Origin: Novosphingobium acidiphilum DSM 19966
GTDB lineage: Bacteria; Pseudomonadota; Alphaproteobacteria; Sphingomonadales; Sphingomonadaceae
Assembly: GCF_000429005.1 (NCBI RefSeq)
Contig: NZ_AUBA01000007.1
Coordinates: 1 to 64,000 of the forward strand
Reading direction: 5' to 3'
DNA: 64,000 nucleotides
A program made the position numbers and the translations under genes. Below are positions 17,645 to 26,988 of the stretch, in pieces. The first letter of the stretch is position 1, and the number at the start of each line of letters is the position of its first letter. The notes under the pieces were generated by a model. The model was given only the letters and a program-made list of their open reading frames with translations. It was not told the origin of the DNA and did not search any database.

Positions 17645-18541
17645 ATGACCGAACCACTCAACATTTCGTTTCTTGGCCTTGGCGTCATGGGCTCGCAGAT
17701 GGCCCGCCATCTGGGCAAGGCCGGACACCGCCTGACCGTGTACAACCGCACCGCTGCACGCGCGCAGGCATGGGTGGCTGCGCATCCCGGGCTTGCCAGC
17801 CGGGTCGCCGCCAGCCCTGCCGAAGCCGCCGAGGGCGCCGATGTGGTGATCACCTGCGTGGGCAACGACGACGATCTGGCCGATGTCGTGCTGGGGCCCA
17901 GCGGCGCTTTCCAGACATTGCGGCGGGGCGGGGTTTTTATCGACCACACCACCGTCTCGGCGCGAATCGCCCGCCAGATCGCGGTCGAAGGGCGCGACAA
18001 GGAATTGCTCTGCGTCGATGCGCCGGTCAGCGGCGGGCAATCGGGGGCAGAGGCCGGGACTTTGTCGATCATGTGCGGCGGCAGCGAGGCGTCGATCGCG
18101 GCGGCCCGCCCGATCCTGACGGCCTATGCCAAGCGTGTGGTCCATGTCGGCAAATCGGGCGCGGGCCAGACCGCCAAGATGGCCAACCAGATGTGCCTGG
18201 CCGGGACGCTGGCGGGCCTGTCCGAAGCGATCCGCTTTGCCCAAAGCGCACATCTCGATCTCGACACCCTGTTCGAGGCGATCAGCGGTGGCGCGGCGCA
18301 ATCGTGGCAGATGGACAACCGGTTCCACACGATGGCCGCCGATGAATTCGATTTCGGCTTTGCCGTCGACTGGATGCGCAAGGATCTGGGCCTGGCCATC
18401 GACGAAGCGCGCAGTGTCGGCGCCAGCCTGCCGATCACCGCGCTGATCGACCAGTTCTATGCCGATGTTCAGGCTCTGGGCGGTGGACGTCAGGACACCA
18501 GCGCGCTGATCCGGCGCCTGCCGCGGCGGGGCCAGGCTTGA
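17645..18541 (+). CDS. 3-hydroxyisobutyrate dehydrogenase-family oxidoreductase
   Basis: A 298-residue NAD(P)-dependent beta-hydroxyacid dehydrogenase. The N-terminal Rossmann motif FLGLGVMGSQMARHL is followed by VYNRTAARA, the substrate-binding loop DAPVSGGQSGAEAGTL and the catalytic Lys in GSGQ-type segment GAGQTAKMANQ. The C-terminal helical domain is complete. Members oxidise 3-hydroxyisobutyrate, tartronate semialdehyde, 6-phosphogluconate-like compounds or reduce succinic semialdehyde; the substrate cannot be fixed here. ATG 17645 starts the family N-terminus; an upstream in-frame ATG at 17600 adds only 15 unrelated residues. The amidohydrolase gene begins 2 nt after its stop. Confidence 0.85.
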   Translation: MTEPLNISFLGLGVMGSQMARHLGKAGHRLTVYNRTAARAQAWVAAHPGLASRVAASPAEAAEGADVVITCVGNDDDLADVVLGPSGAFQTLRRGGVFIDHTTVSARIARQIAVEGRDKELLCVDAPVSGGQSGAEAGTLSIMCGGSEASIAAARPILTAYAKRVVHVGKSGAGQTAKMANQMCLAGTLAGLSEAIRFAQSAHLDLDTLFEAISGGAAQSWQMDNRFHTMAADEFDFGFAVDWMRKDLGLAIDEARSVGASLPITALIDQFYADVQALGGGRQDTSALIRRLPRRGQA

Positions 18542-18543
18542 CC

Positions 18544-20259
18544 ATGCGCGGCTTGCGCGCCGCGGCGCTGGCCTGCACGCTGCTGGCAGGTCTTGCCCCG
18601 GCGGCCCGGGCAGACACTCTGGTCGACAATGTGCGCGGCGAAACGATCGGCCCGGACGGCGCGGTGCAAAACTTTGTGGCGCTGATGTTCGACGATGCCG
18701 GGGTGATCACCGCGGTCTATCGCGCGGGCGACAAACTGCCCCGGCAGGGCCGCAAGGGCTATCAGTATCATATCGACGGAAAAGGCCGGGTGCTGTTGCC
18801 CGGCCTGATCGATGCGCACACGCATGTCATTGAAACCGGGTTTGCGCTGCTGACGCTCGATCTGTCGGACACCACATCGCTGAATGACGCGCTGGCGAAA
18901 ATCGGCGCCTTTGCCAGGGCGCACCCCGACCGGCCGTGGATCCTGGGCAGCGGGTGGAACCAGGAACGCTGGCACCTGGGCCGTTTTCCCACCGCGGCCG
19001 AACTTGACGCCGTGGTGCCCGACCGCCCGGTCTGGCTCAACCGGGCCGATTTCCACGCCGGATGGGCCAACAGCGCGGCGTTGAAGGCGGCCGCGATGAC
19101 CGCGTCCACGCCCACCCCCGAGGGCGGCGCGATCGAACGTCTGCCCGATGGGCGCCCCGCGGGCGTGCTGGTCGATCATGCGACCGCGTTGGTGACCCGT
19201 GCGATCCCCGCGCCCAATCCGCGCGATATCGATCTGGCGCTGGCCACTGCCGAGGCCGATTTTGCCAAAGCCGGCATTACCGCGGTGGCCGACATGGGCA
19301 CATCGCTGAACGATTGGCTGGCATTTCGCCGCGCGGGCGACAGCAACCGCCTCTATGTGCGGATCATGGCCTATGCGCTGGGGACAGAGGCGATGGCCGC
19401 AATCGGCGGCAGCGGCCCGACGCCGTGGCTCTATGCCGACCGGCTGCGCATGGGCGGCGTCAAACTCTATCTCGACGGCGCGCTGGGATCGCGCGGGGCC
19501 TGGCTCAAGGCGCCCTATACCGACATGCCCGCAAGCCAGGGCACCCCGCTGCTGACCGAAACGCAGTTGGGCAATCTGATGAGCCGCGCGGCCATGGACG
19601 GCTATCAGGTGGCGGTGCATGCCATCGGCGACAAGGCCAATGCCACGCTGTTGTCGGCGATCAGCGATCTGGGCCAGACCTATCACGGCGAACGCCGCTG
19701 GCGCATCGAACACGCGCAGATCATCGATCCTGCCGACTGGCCCAAAGTGGCCGAGATTGCGGCAAAAGGCGGCCTTGTTGTCTCGATGCAGCCGGTTCAC
19801 CAGACATCCGATCGCCAGATGGCCGAGGCCCGGTTGGGTCCGGATCGGTTGCGCGGGGCCTATGCCTGGGCCAGCCTGAAGCGCCAGGGCGCGGTGCTGG
19901 CCTTTGGATCGGACACGCCGGTCGAACGCCCCGATCCATGGATCGGCATTGCCGCCGCGATTTCCCGCCAGGACCAGACCGGCGCCCCCGTGGGCGGGTG
20001 GCAGCCGCAGGAACGCGTCGATCGTGCCACCGCGCTGGCCGGATACACCAGCGCAGCCGCGTGGGCCGGCTACGCCGAGGCGCATTTCGGCCGCATCGCG
20101 CCGGGCTTGCGCGCCGACTTCATCCTGGTGGATACCGATCCGATGACCGCCAGCCCCGATGCCATCCGCAAGACCCGCGTTTTGCAGACCTGGGTCGGCG
20201 GTGGCAAGACCTGGGATGCAGACCCCGCGGTGACCAGGGGTCAGGCCCAAAAACCCTGA
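18544..20259 (+). CDS. Exported YtcJ-like amidohydrolase
   Basis: A 571-residue metal-dependent hydrolase of the amidohydrolase superfamily. It has a signal peptide (RGLRAAALACTLLAGLAPAARA), the metal-binding HxH in LPGLIDAHTHVIETG, a further His in YQVAVHAIGDKAN, the H-A-Q segment RIEHAQIIDP and the late Asp in LAFGSDTPVERPDPW. This is the YtcJ-like branch (amidohydrolase 3), usually long and periplasmic in sphingomonads. Known relatives cleave N-acyl amides or formamides; the substrate here is unknown. It follows the dehydrogenase by 2 nt, so the two are very probably co-transcribed. The ATG is preferred to an in-frame TTG two codons earlier. Confidence 0.85.
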   Translation: MRGLRAAALACTLLAGLAPAARADTLVDNVRGETIGPDGAVQNFVALMFDDAGVITAVYRAGDKLPRQGRKGYQYHIDGKGRVLLPGLIDAHTHVIETGFALLTLDLSDTTSLNDALAKIGAFARAHPDRPWILGSGWNQERWHLGRFPTAAELDAVVPDRPVWLNRADFHAGWANSAALKAAAMTASTPTPEGGAIERLPDGRPAGVLVDHATALVTRAIPAPNPRDIDLALATAEADFAKAGITAVADMGTSLNDWLAFRRAGDSNRLYVRIMAYALGTEAMAAIGGSGPTPWLYADRLRMGGVKLYLDGALGSRGAWLKAPYTDMPASQGTPLLTETQLGNLMSRAAMDGYQVAVHAIGDKANATLLSAISDLGQTYHGERRWRIEHAQIIDPADWPKVAEIAAKGGLVVSMQPVHQTSDRQMAEARLGPDRLRGAYAWASLKRQGAVLAFGSDTPVERPDPWIGIAAAISRQDQTGAPVGGWQPQERVDRATALAGYTSAAAWAGYAEAHFGRIAPGLRADFILVDTDPMTASPDAIRKTRVLQTWVGGGKTWDADPAVTRGQAQKP

Positions 20260-20287
20260 ATTAGCTGCCCCCGTGGCGCAGCACACA

Positions 20288-21061
20288 TCAGCTTTCGGCG
20301 GCGGCCTTTTCCTGTGCATCGCGGGCTTCGGCAAAGCGCATCACGATCATCGTGCCTTCGAACAGGATCATCAGCGGGATCGCCAGCATCAGCTGCGAAA
20401 CGACATCGGGCGGGGTGATCAGCGCGGCCAGCGCGACAATGCCCACGATCACATAGCGACGTGCACGCACCAATTGGTCGCGCGACACAATGCCGGCACG
20501 GTTCAACAGCATCAGCAGGACCGGCATCAGGAAGCTGCCGCCAAATGCCAGAATGAACTGCATCACCAGATTCAGGTATTCCTCGACCCCCGGCAAAGCC
20601 TCAAGCTGCAATCCGCCGTGCATCCCCTGAAATCCGATGAACCAGCGAAACGCGGTCGGCATGACCACGAAATAGGCCAGGCTGGCGCCCATCGCGAACA
20701 GCACCGGCGTCGCGATCAGAAAAGGCAGGAATGCCTTCTTTTCGCGGGCATAAAGCCCTGGCGCGATGAATGCCCACAACTGGTTGGCAATGATCGGAAA
20801 GCTGACGAGGCAGGCGGCAAACAGCGCCACCTTCATCTCGACAAAGAACGCGCCATACAGCTTGGTATAGATCAGCTTGCCCGTGCCCGCCGGAAAGGCG
20901 CGCGCCAGCGGCATGATCAGGATGCCCAGGATCTGGTTGGCGAAATAAAGGCACACCGCAAACGCGATCATCAGCGCATAGATCGCGCGCAACAGCCGTG
21001 TGCGCAGTTCCAGCAGATGGTCGAGCAGCGGCGCCTGGGTCTGGTCGATGTCGTTGATCAT
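20288..21061 (-). CDS. tatC: Sec-independent protein translocase TatC
   Basis: A 257-residue inner-membrane protein with six predicted helices. It is the receptor for twin-arginine signal peptides and the core of the Tat translocon that exports folded proteins. The N-terminal LLDHLLELRTRLLRAI corresponds to the conserved H-L-x-E-L-R-x-R cytoplasmic segment; FAPGL-type FIAPGLYAREKK and the Glu-rich periplasmic loop are also recognisable. It overlaps the tatB stop by 4 nt (ATGA). It is last in the tatA-tatB-tatC group. Confidence 0.96.
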   Translation of the reverse strand: MINDIDQTQAPLLDHLLELRTRLLRAIYALMIAFAVCLYFANQILGILIMPLARAFPAGTGKLIYTKLYGAFFVEMKVALFAACLVSFPIIANQLWAFIAPGLYAREKKAFLPFLIATPVLFAMGASLAYFVVMPTAFRWFIGFQGMHGGLQLEALPGVEEYLNLVMQFILAFGGSFLMPVLLMLLNRAGIVSRDQLVRARRYVIVGIVALAALITPPDVVSQLMLAIPLMILFEGTMIVMRFAEARDAQEKAAAES

Positions 21062-21465
21062 GCCGGGTGATCGCCGTGCGGTGCGGCGGGTGCCTCGGGC
21101 GTGGCTGCCGGCACGGGCAGCGGCATCATCACCGGCTCGGTCGGGGCATGCGCTGCAATCATCGGATCAACCGCCTGGGGTTCGACCGCCGGCCCGGCTT
21201 CGGCAACGGGGATCGCGTGGGGGTCAACCGGCGGGGTGGCGGCCATGATCGCCGCGTTCTGTTCGCGCCACTTGCGCTCCATCTCTTCCATTTCCGCCTC
21301 GCGGATCATGGTTTCGATGCCGCTGCGAAAATGATTGGACACGCGCCGCACTTTGGCGATCCATCGCCCCGCGGCGCGCAACGCCATCGGCAGGTCCTTG
21401 GGGCCAATGACCACAATCGCCACAATCGCGATCAGCAGGAATTCGGACGGCGCAATATCGAACAT
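21058..21465 (-). CDS. tatB: Sec-independent protein translocase TatB
   Basis: A 135-residue protein with an N-terminal TM helix (SEFLLIAIVAIVVIGPKDLP), the conserved Gly-Pro hinge (IGPKDLP), an amphipathic helix (RAAGRWIAKVRRVSNHFRSG) and a long Pro/Ala-rich cytoplasmic tail. TatB binds the TatC-signal peptide complex. The MFDIAPSEFL start and the GPKDLP hinge distinguish it from TatA. It lies 32 nt after tatA and overlaps tatC by 4 nt. Confidence 0.93.
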   Translation of the reverse strand: MFDIAPSEFLLIAIVAIVVIGPKDLPMALRAAGRWIAKVRRVSNHFRSGIETMIREAEMEEMERKWREQNAAIMAATPPVDPHAIPVAEAGPAVEPQAVDPMIAAHAPTEPVMMPLPVPAATPEAPAAPHGDHPA

Positions 21466-21497
21466 GGTTCAACCGGTTCGGCGAGCGATGCTCGGGT

Positions 21498-21746
21498 TCA
21501 GGCCACAGGCCCCTGATGGTCGGGTTGCACCGGCTGTGCGGCAGGCTGGGCCGGCGGCGGTGCGGCTGGCGGGATCTGCGAAGGTGGCGGGGTTGCCGGC
21601 CGGTTGGCCTCTTCGCCCATGCCTTCCTTGAAGCTTTTGATACCCTTGCCGAAATCGCCCATGACGTCGGAAATCCGGCCACGGCCGAACAGGATGAGCA
21701 CGACAACCGCGACAATCACCCAATGCCCAATAGACAGGCCACCCAT
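21498..21746 (-). CDS. tatA: Sec-independent protein translocase TatA
   Basis: An 82-residue pore-forming Tat subunit. The single N-terminal helix GHWVIVAVVVLILFGRGRIS with the FGRGRI hinge and the amphipathic segment GDFGKGIKSFKEGMGEE are typical of TatA. The tail from about residue 48 is unusually Pro/Ala-rich, as often in sphingomonads. It follows scpB with a 94-nt gap and heads the tatABC set. Confidence 0.93.
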   Translation of the reverse strand: MGGLSIGHWVIVAVVVLILFGRGRISDVMGDFGKGIKSFKEGMGEEANRPATPPPSQIPPAAPPPAQPAAQPVQPDHQGPVA

Positions 21747-21840
21747 CGTAAATCTCCTTCTTGGGCCCCAGATAGGCGCTTTTTGCGACGGTTGCCAGAT
21801 GCCAGCGGGACAGAATCTGCCCTTTGTCGGATTGGTCCGG

Positions 21841-22413
21841 CTATTCGTCGGATTCGCCGGCAGTCAGCGCGGCATAAGCCGCATCGATCGGATCGAGCAG
21901 GCCTGCCGCACGCAATTCGTCGATCCCGGGCAGATCGCGCCGGCTGGCCAAGCCAAAATGCGCAAGGAACGCCGCAGTCGTGGCATAGATCGTGGGCCGC
22001 CCCGGACCTTCGCGCCGCCCGGCGATCTGCACCCAGCCCGCCTCCATCAGCACATCAAGCGTACCCCGCGCGGTCTGGACCCCGCGGATCGCCTCGATCT
22101 CGGCACGGCTGACGGGTTCGTGATAGGCGATGATCGCCAGCGCCTCGATCGCGGCGCGCGACAGGCGGCGCGGATCTTCGCGTTCGCGGCGCAACAGGTG
22201 CGCCAGATCGGCGGCGGTCTGGAAATGCCAGTACCCGCCGCGTTCGACCAGTTCGATGCCGCGGCCGGCGTAATGCGAAACCAGTGTATCGAGCGCGACA
22301 CGAACCGATGCTGCGCCCAGGTGGCGCGCGATCTGCTCTGCCGTCAACGGCAGGTCCGAGGCAAACAGCGTGGCCTCGACCGCGCGCACCAGATCGGCGT
22401 CGGGCGCGGTCAT
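21841..22413 (-). CDS. scpB: Segregation and condensation protein ScpB
   Basis: A 190-residue protein with two winged-helix domains that bridges ScpA and the Smc ATPase in chromosome condensation. Recognisable segments are RAVEATLFASDLPLTAEQIA at the start, RLSRAAIEALAIIAYHEPVS and RAEIEAIRGVQ in the middle, then WVQIAGRREGPGRPTIYATT. Overlaps scpA by 4 nt, so ScpA and ScpB are made in a coupled way. Confidence 0.93.
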   Translation of the reverse strand: MTAPDADLVRAVEATLFASDLPLTAEQIARHLGAASVRVALDTLVSHYAGRGIELVERGGYWHFQTAADLAHLLRREREDPRRLSRAAIEALAIIAYHEPVSRAEIEAIRGVQTARGTLDVLMEAGWVQIAGRREGPGRPTIYATTAAFLAHFGLASRRDLPGIDELRAAGLLDPIDAAYAALTAGESDE

Positions 22414-23222
22414 GACGCAACCGCCGCCGCACGCAGGCGCAACGGCCCAAACACATGATCCTGCGCAATTTCGGCGCGGCCCTGTTTGGCCAGTTCCAGT
22501 GCGGCGGCAAAGCTGGATGCCAGCGCCGAGCGGGTCAGCCGGGGGTCGGTGCCGGGTTCGGCACGAGGCAGGAAATCGCGCAGATCGACCCAGTCGAGCG
22601 CCACGCCCAACAGCCGCGCTACGCGTTCCAGGGCCGCCTCCAGCGTGACCACCGGGCGTTCGCGCACCATGTGCACCACCGGCACATTGCGCGCCTTGAT
22701 CGTGCCATAGGCCTGGATCAGGTCATACAGATTGGCGGTCCAGCGCGATTTGCGATCGATGCGGATGCCTTCGGGCATTCCGCGCGGCAGCACATCGCGC
22801 CCCAGCCGATCGCGCGCCATCAGCCGCGAAGCCGCCTCGCGCATGGCACCAAGGCGTTGCAGCCGCAGTTGCAGACGCAGGGCCAATTCCTCGGGACTGG
22901 GCTGCATTTCGGGATCGCGCGGCAGCAGCAACAGCGATTTGAGATAGGCGAGCCAGGCCGCCATCACCAGGTAATCGGCCGCCAGTTCCAGCCGCAGCGC
23001 CTGCGCGCGATTGACATAGCCAAGATACTGATCGACCAGATCGAGGATCGAAATCGTGCGCAGATCGACCTTTTGCCGCCGCGCCAGATCGAGCAGCAGA
23101 TCGAGCGGCCCTTCCCAGCCATCGAGTTCGAGATAGAGTGCGTCATCATTGCCGGGCGCCGAGGCCAGCGGCAGCCAGTCGGCGTCCTGCGCGCCATAGA
23201 GCGTCAGGTTGTCTTCGCTCAT
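22410..23222 (-). CDS. scpA: Segregation and condensation protein ScpA
   Basis: A 270-residue kleisin subunit of the Smc-ScpAB condensin. The N-terminal LDGWEGPLDLLLDLARRQKV is the Smc-head-binding region of ScpA, followed by the conserved DQYLGYVNRAQALRLELAAD and YLVMAAWLAYLKSLLLLP. The C-terminal winged helix closes at about 200-265. The ATG at 23222 overlaps the nagZ stop (ATGA) and gives MSEDNLTLYG; a start 12 codons earlier also exists. It sits between nagZ and scpB. Confidence 0.93.
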   Translation of the reverse strand: MSEDNLTLYGAQDADWLPLASAPGNDDALYLELDGWEGPLDLLLDLARRQKVDLRTISILDLVDQYLGYVNRAQALRLELAADYLVMAAWLAYLKSLLLLPRDPEMQPSPEELALRLQLRLQRLGAMREAASRLMARDRLGRDVLPRGMPEGIRIDRKSRWTANLYDLIQAYGTIKARNVPVVHMVRERPVVTLEAALERVARLLGVALDWVDLRDFLPRAEPGTDPRLTRSALASSFAAALELAKQGRAEIAQDHVFGPLRLRAAAVAS

Positions 23223-24235
23223 TCCACCAGCGCCAACAGCGCATCGCGGGTGGCACACGCCGCAGCGCGGCGCTGCGCCGCATCGCGCGGGTCGATGTCG
23301 GTCCTATCCAGCGCGCGCGCCAGGCGCGCCGCGCCCGCATCGATCAATGGCGGCAGCTCCGCGGCAATGCCCGCCATGTCATCCATCCGCGCCCAGCAAT
23401 TGAGCGCAAGGTCGCACCCCGCCGCCACCGCGCGCGCGGCGCGTTGGGGAATCGTGCCGGTCAATGCCTCCATGTCGAGATCGTCCGACAGCAACAGCCC
23501 GGAAAAGCCGATCTCGCCGCGCACGATGTCGGCAATCACGCGCGCCGACAGCGTTGCGGGGGCCGTGTCATCCCAGGCGGTAAAGCGCACGTGTGCGGTC
23601 ATCGCCACTTTCGCATCGGCCAAAGTGCGGAACGGGGCAAGATCGGTCTGCAATGCAGCGGCGCTGGCGGTGACCGTGGGCAGCGCCTTGTGGCTGTCGG
23701 CGGTGGCGCGGCCATGGCCGGGGATATGTTTGACAATCCCGGTGACCCCGGCACGGGCCAGCCCCGTCAGCACCGCGCGGCCCAGTGCCGCCACGCGCAT
23801 CGGTTCTGCCCCCAGCGCGCGATCGCCGATCACATCGTCGGCGCCCGGCTGGCGCACATCGAGCAGCGGCAGGCAATCGAGCGTGATCCCGGCTTGCGCC
23901 AGGTCAAGCCCCAGCGCCTCGGCATTGGCGCGCGCCGCCTCGATCGCGCTGGCCGGCGCAAGGTCATACAACCGGTCAAACACGCCCTGCGGCGGATACG
24001 GGCCCCATGTCGGGGGCTTCATCCGCGCCACGCGCCCCCCCTCCTGATCGATGCAGATCAGCAGCCGATCGCGCCCGTGGATCGTGCGCAAATCGTCGGT
24101 CAGCGCGCGCAGCTGTCCGGGGTCGGCCACATTGCGGCCAAACAGGATATAGCCCGCCGGATCCGCATCGCGAAAAAAGGCGCGTTCGTCAGCAGTCAGG
24201 ACCGGGCCGGAAAGGCCGAATATGGCAGGAAGCAT
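23219..24235 (-). CDS. nagZ: Beta-N-acetylhexosaminidase NagZ
   Basis: A 338-residue cytoplasmic GH3 enzyme that removes GlcNAc from anhydro-muropeptides during peptidoglycan recycling. It shows IDQEGGRVARM, VKHIPGHG (with the catalytic His of NagZ) and LLLSDDLDMEAL (with the nucleophile Asp). It is a single-domain GH3 of the usual NagZ length. The ATG at 24235 gives MLPAIFGLSG; the GTG at 24259 would add eight residues. Its stop overlaps the scpA start. Confidence 0.92.
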   Translation of the reverse strand: MLPAIFGLSGPVLTADERAFFRDADPAGYILFGRNVADPGQLRALTDDLRTIHGRDRLLICIDQEGGRVARMKPPTWGPYPPQGVFDRLYDLAPASAIEAARANAEALGLDLAQAGITLDCLPLLDVRQPGADDVIGDRALGAEPMRVAALGRAVLTGLARAGVTGIVKHIPGHGRATADSHKALPTVTASAAALQTDLAPFRTLADAKVAMTAHVRFTAWDDTAPATLSARVIADIVRGEIGFSGLLLSDDLDMEALTGTIPQRAARAVAAGCDLALNCWARMDDMAGIAAELPPLIDAGAARLARALDRTDIDPRDAAQRRAAACATRDALLALVE

Positions 24236-24302
24236 GCCACGGTGTGACGCATGCCCCACCGCACCTGCAAGCCGCCTGTATCAACCAGCCGGGGAAAACA
24301 CG

Positions 24303-25082
24303 CTATTTCTTGACCTGGCACTTCACGCCATCGGCTTCGAGATGGCTGCACAGGTTGCTGGCGGTGGCGGTGTCACCCGCCAACGCCTGCAGGCGGTAGA
24401 CGGTGCCGATATCGGCCTTGCCCTCGACCACGCGGTGGCCGACGCCTTTGAGCAGATCGTGCGCCGCGCTCAGCTTGTTCCAGCCGGCTTCGGCCAGCGC
24501 GTTGCTGGAATAGGCGCCAACCTGCACCGCCACGCTGCCGCCTGCGGGATGCGCAGGGGCTGGAACTGGTGCAGGCGCAGGCGCGGGTTTGGCCGCAGGC
24601 GGCGGCGGTGCCCCTGCAGACGCAGACGGCGCGGGCGACGGCGATGGGGTGGCCACGGCCGGCGGCGGGGTGGTACCGGCGCTGCCTGCCAGGCTGGCAT
24701 CGGGATGTTCGCCGTGGCTGACCTTGAAACTGGCATCGCCGGTGCCGGCAAACTGCTTTCCGCCGGGATCGCTTGGCGCAACTTTGTACGGGTCCTTGCT
24801 CGCCGCGATCAGGCTGCCGTCGGCCGGCTTGGCCGAACCGCCGCGATGGGTGGCCCAGTAAATCCCGTCTACCAGCAGCGCCAGCACGATCAGCGCAATC
24901 ACACCGAACACGAACAGCCGCCTGTGCCCGCCGTTGTGGGGCTCGGTCTCGATATCGTCGGCGCTTTCCAGCCAGGGCAGGCGTTCTTCCTCACCCAGGT
25001 CGAGTGCGGGTGCGTGGCCTGCGGCTTCGTGGCCGGTCCAGCCATGCTGGTCATGCGCAGTTGCGTGTTCGTCTTCGTGCAT
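24303..25082 (-). CDS. SPOR-domain inner-membrane protein
   Basis: A 259-residue protein: an acidic/His-rich cytoplasmic N-terminus (1-53), one TM helix (about 54-74, RLFVFGVIALIVLALLVDGI), a Pro/Ala-rich periplasmic linker (about 115-180) and a C-terminal SPOR domain (about 183-257, VAVQVGAYSSNALAEAGWNK onward). SPOR domains bind glycan strands stripped of stem peptides and concentrate at the division septum. The arrangement matches alphaproteobacterial SPOR proteins lying between argS and nagZ. It lies 34 nt after argS and 67 nt before the chosen nagZ start. Confidence 0.85.
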   Translation of the reverse strand: MHEDEHATAHDQHGWTGHEAAGHAPALDLGEEERLPWLESADDIETEPHNGGHRRLFVFGVIALIVLALLVDGIYWATHRGGSAKPADGSLIAASKDPYKVAPSDPGGKQFAGTGDASFKVSHGEHPDASLAGSAGTTPPPAVATPSPSPAPSASAGAPPPPAAKPAPAPAPVPAPAHPAGGSVAVQVGAYSSNALAEAGWNKLSAAHDLLKGVGHRVVEGKADIGTVYRLQALAGDTATASNLCSHLEADGVKCQVKK

Positions 25083-25116
25083 CGCCCGATTCCCGTATCT
25101 GCCCAGCGTGGCCGCG

Positions 25117-26886
25117 TTACAATTCTTCGGCCGCTGTCACGCCCAGAATAGCAAGACCATTCTTAACAACCTGCCCAATCTGCGCCGCAAGAAAAAGCCG
25201 CGCACCGGTCAGGGCCGCATCATCGGCCACGATAAAGCGCTTTTCGGGCCGATCGTTGCCGACATTCCAATAGGCATGGAACCCTGCGGCAAGATCGGAC
25301 AGGAAAAACGCCACCCGGTGCGCCTCGCGCGCCTGGGCGGCGCCTTCGATCACGCGGGGAAATTGCGCGGCCAGCCGGATCAACGCCAGTTCCTCGTCGC
25401 CCAGCCGGTCGAGCGCGGCAGCGTCGGGCACAAACCCCTCGGCCGCCGCCTTGCGCAAGGTCGAGCAAGTCCGGGCATGGCAATACTGCACATAGAACAC
25501 CGGATTGTCCTTCGACGCTTCGACCACTTTGGCGAAATCAAAGTCCATTTGCGCGTCGGGCTTGCGCGTCAGCATCGTGAAACGCACGACATCCTTGCCC
25601 ACTTCGCGCACCACGTCGGCCAGCGTGACAAAATTGCCCGCGCGCTTCGACATCTTGACCGGCACCCCGTCGCGCAACAGCTGAACCATCTGCACAAGCT
25701 TGACTTCAAACGGTTTTGCCGTGCCTTCGGCGCCGGTCAGCGCGGCCACGGCGGCGCGGATGCGCTTGACCGTACCGGCATGGTCGGCCCCCCAGATATC
25801 GACCAGCGCATCGGCCGCCTGCGCCTTCTGGAAATGATAGGCCAGGTCTGCACCAAAATAGGTCCAGTTGCCGTCGGATTTGCGAATCGGCCGATCCTGA
25901 TCGTCGCCAAACCGGGTCGAGCGGAACAGCGGCAGCTCGACCGGTTCCCATTCTTCGTCCGATTTGCCCTTGGGCGCTTCAAGCACGCCGTCGTAGACCA
26001 GATCATGTGCGCGCAGCCATGCTTCGGCTGCAGCGGGCTTGCCCGCCGCCTGCAATTCGGCCTCGGAACTGAACACGTCGTGATGGATGCCCAGCAGCGC
26101 CAGATCGTCGCGGATCATCGCCATCATCGCCGCCACGGCGCGCGTACGGAACAGCCCCAGCCACTCGGCTTCTGGCGCATCGGCATAGGCCGTGCCGAAT
26201 TCGGCCGCCAGCGCCTGGCCAAGCGGAACCAGATAGTCGCCGGGATACAGCCCCTCGGGCACGGCACCGACATCATGGCCCAGTGCTTCGCGATAGCGCA
26301 GGTGCACCGACCGGGCCAGCACATCGACCTGCCCGCCGGCGTCGTTGATGTAGTATTCGCGGATCACCCGGTGGCCGGCAAAGGCCAGCAATGTCGCCAG
26401 TGCATCACCCACCACCGCGCCCCGGCAATGGCCCATGTGCATCGGCCCGGTCGGATTGGCCGAGACATATTCGACATTGACGACGCTGTCTGCGCCCATG
26501 GTCGACCGGCCATAAGCGTCGCCCGCATGCGCGATCAGGCGCAATTCGCCCAGCCACGCAGCCGGGGTCAGACGCAGATTGATGAACCCGGGTCCGGCGA
26601 TCTCGGCCGAAACCACGCGCGGATCGCGTGTCAGTTCGGGGATCAGGGCCGCGGCCAACGCACGCGGATTGGTACCCGCTGGCTTGGCCAGCACCATCGC
26701 CGCATTGGTCGACAGATCGCCATGCGCCGGATCACGCGGCGGCTCGGTGGTGACAGCGCCACGTGCCAGCCCGGCAGGCAGCGTGCCTTGCGCCACCAGC
26801 GCATCGAGCGCGGCATCGATCACGGTGGCAAATTCGGCAAACAGCGGCCGGGTCACGGGTGCAAGTTCGGTCATGGTGTGGCTCAT
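25117..26886 (-). CDS. argS: Arginyl-tRNA synthetase
   Basis: A 589-residue class I aminoacyl-tRNA synthetase. The HIGH-type motif is NPTGPMHMGHCRGAVVGDAL, and a canonical KMSKR signature lies in VKMSKRAGNFVTLADV; many ArgS proteins lack a canonical KMSK. The N-terminal Add-1 domain and the C-terminal anticodon-binding helical domain are present. The start is uncertain: ATG at 26886 (MSHTMTEL) or 26874 (MTELAPV), neither with a clear Shine-Dalgarno; the ORF extends to 26922. It begins the argS-SPOR-nagZ-scpAB-tatABC run. Confidence 0.94.
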   Translation of the reverse strand: MSHTMTELAPVTRPLFAEFATVIDAALDALVAQGTLPAGLARGAVTTEPPRDPAHGDLSTNAAMVLAKPAGTNPRALAAALIPELTRDPRVVSAEIAGPGFINLRLTPAAWLGELRLIAHAGDAYGRSTMGADSVVNVEYVSANPTGPMHMGHCRGAVVGDALATLLAFAGHRVIREYYINDAGGQVDVLARSVHLRYREALGHDVGAVPEGLYPGDYLVPLGQALAAEFGTAYADAPEAEWLGLFRTRAVAAMMAMIRDDLALLGIHHDVFSSEAELQAAGKPAAAEAWLRAHDLVYDGVLEAPKGKSDEEWEPVELPLFRSTRFGDDQDRPIRKSDGNWTYFGADLAYHFQKAQAADALVDIWGADHAGTVKRIRAAVAALTGAEGTAKPFEVKLVQMVQLLRDGVPVKMSKRAGNFVTLADVVREVGKDVVRFTMLTRKPDAQMDFDFAKVVEASKDNPVFYVQYCHARTCSTLRKAAAEGFVPDAAALDRLGDEELALIRLAAQFPRVIEGAAQAREAHRVAFFLSDLAAGFHAYWNVGNDRPEKRFIVADDAALTGARLFLAAQIGQVVKNGLAILGVTAAEEL

Positions 26887-26920
26887 CGTTGGAGCGATAG
26901 CGGAATAAGCCGCCACAGGC

Positions 26921-26949
26921 AAAAGCCCCCGCGCGTGGCACGAGGGCTT
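26921..26949 (-). terminator. Terminator between the lipoprotein gene and argS
   Basis: On the minus strand the sequence reads AAGCCCTCG, a loop, CGGGGGCTTTT: a 9-bp stem with one mismatch ending in a T-run. A second, perfect 7-bp hairpin (26964-26980, CCGGCCC/GGGCCGG) lies just before it. Together they separate the lipoprotein gene from argS. Confidence 0.65.
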
Positions 26950-26988
26950 GGGTACGGACGGGGCCGGCCCGACGGGCCGGTCACCCGA

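Noticed and set aside
18490..20334. A 614-codon minus-strand ORF over the amidohydrolase
   Set aside because: Shadow of the real plus-strand gene; no ribosome site or domain.
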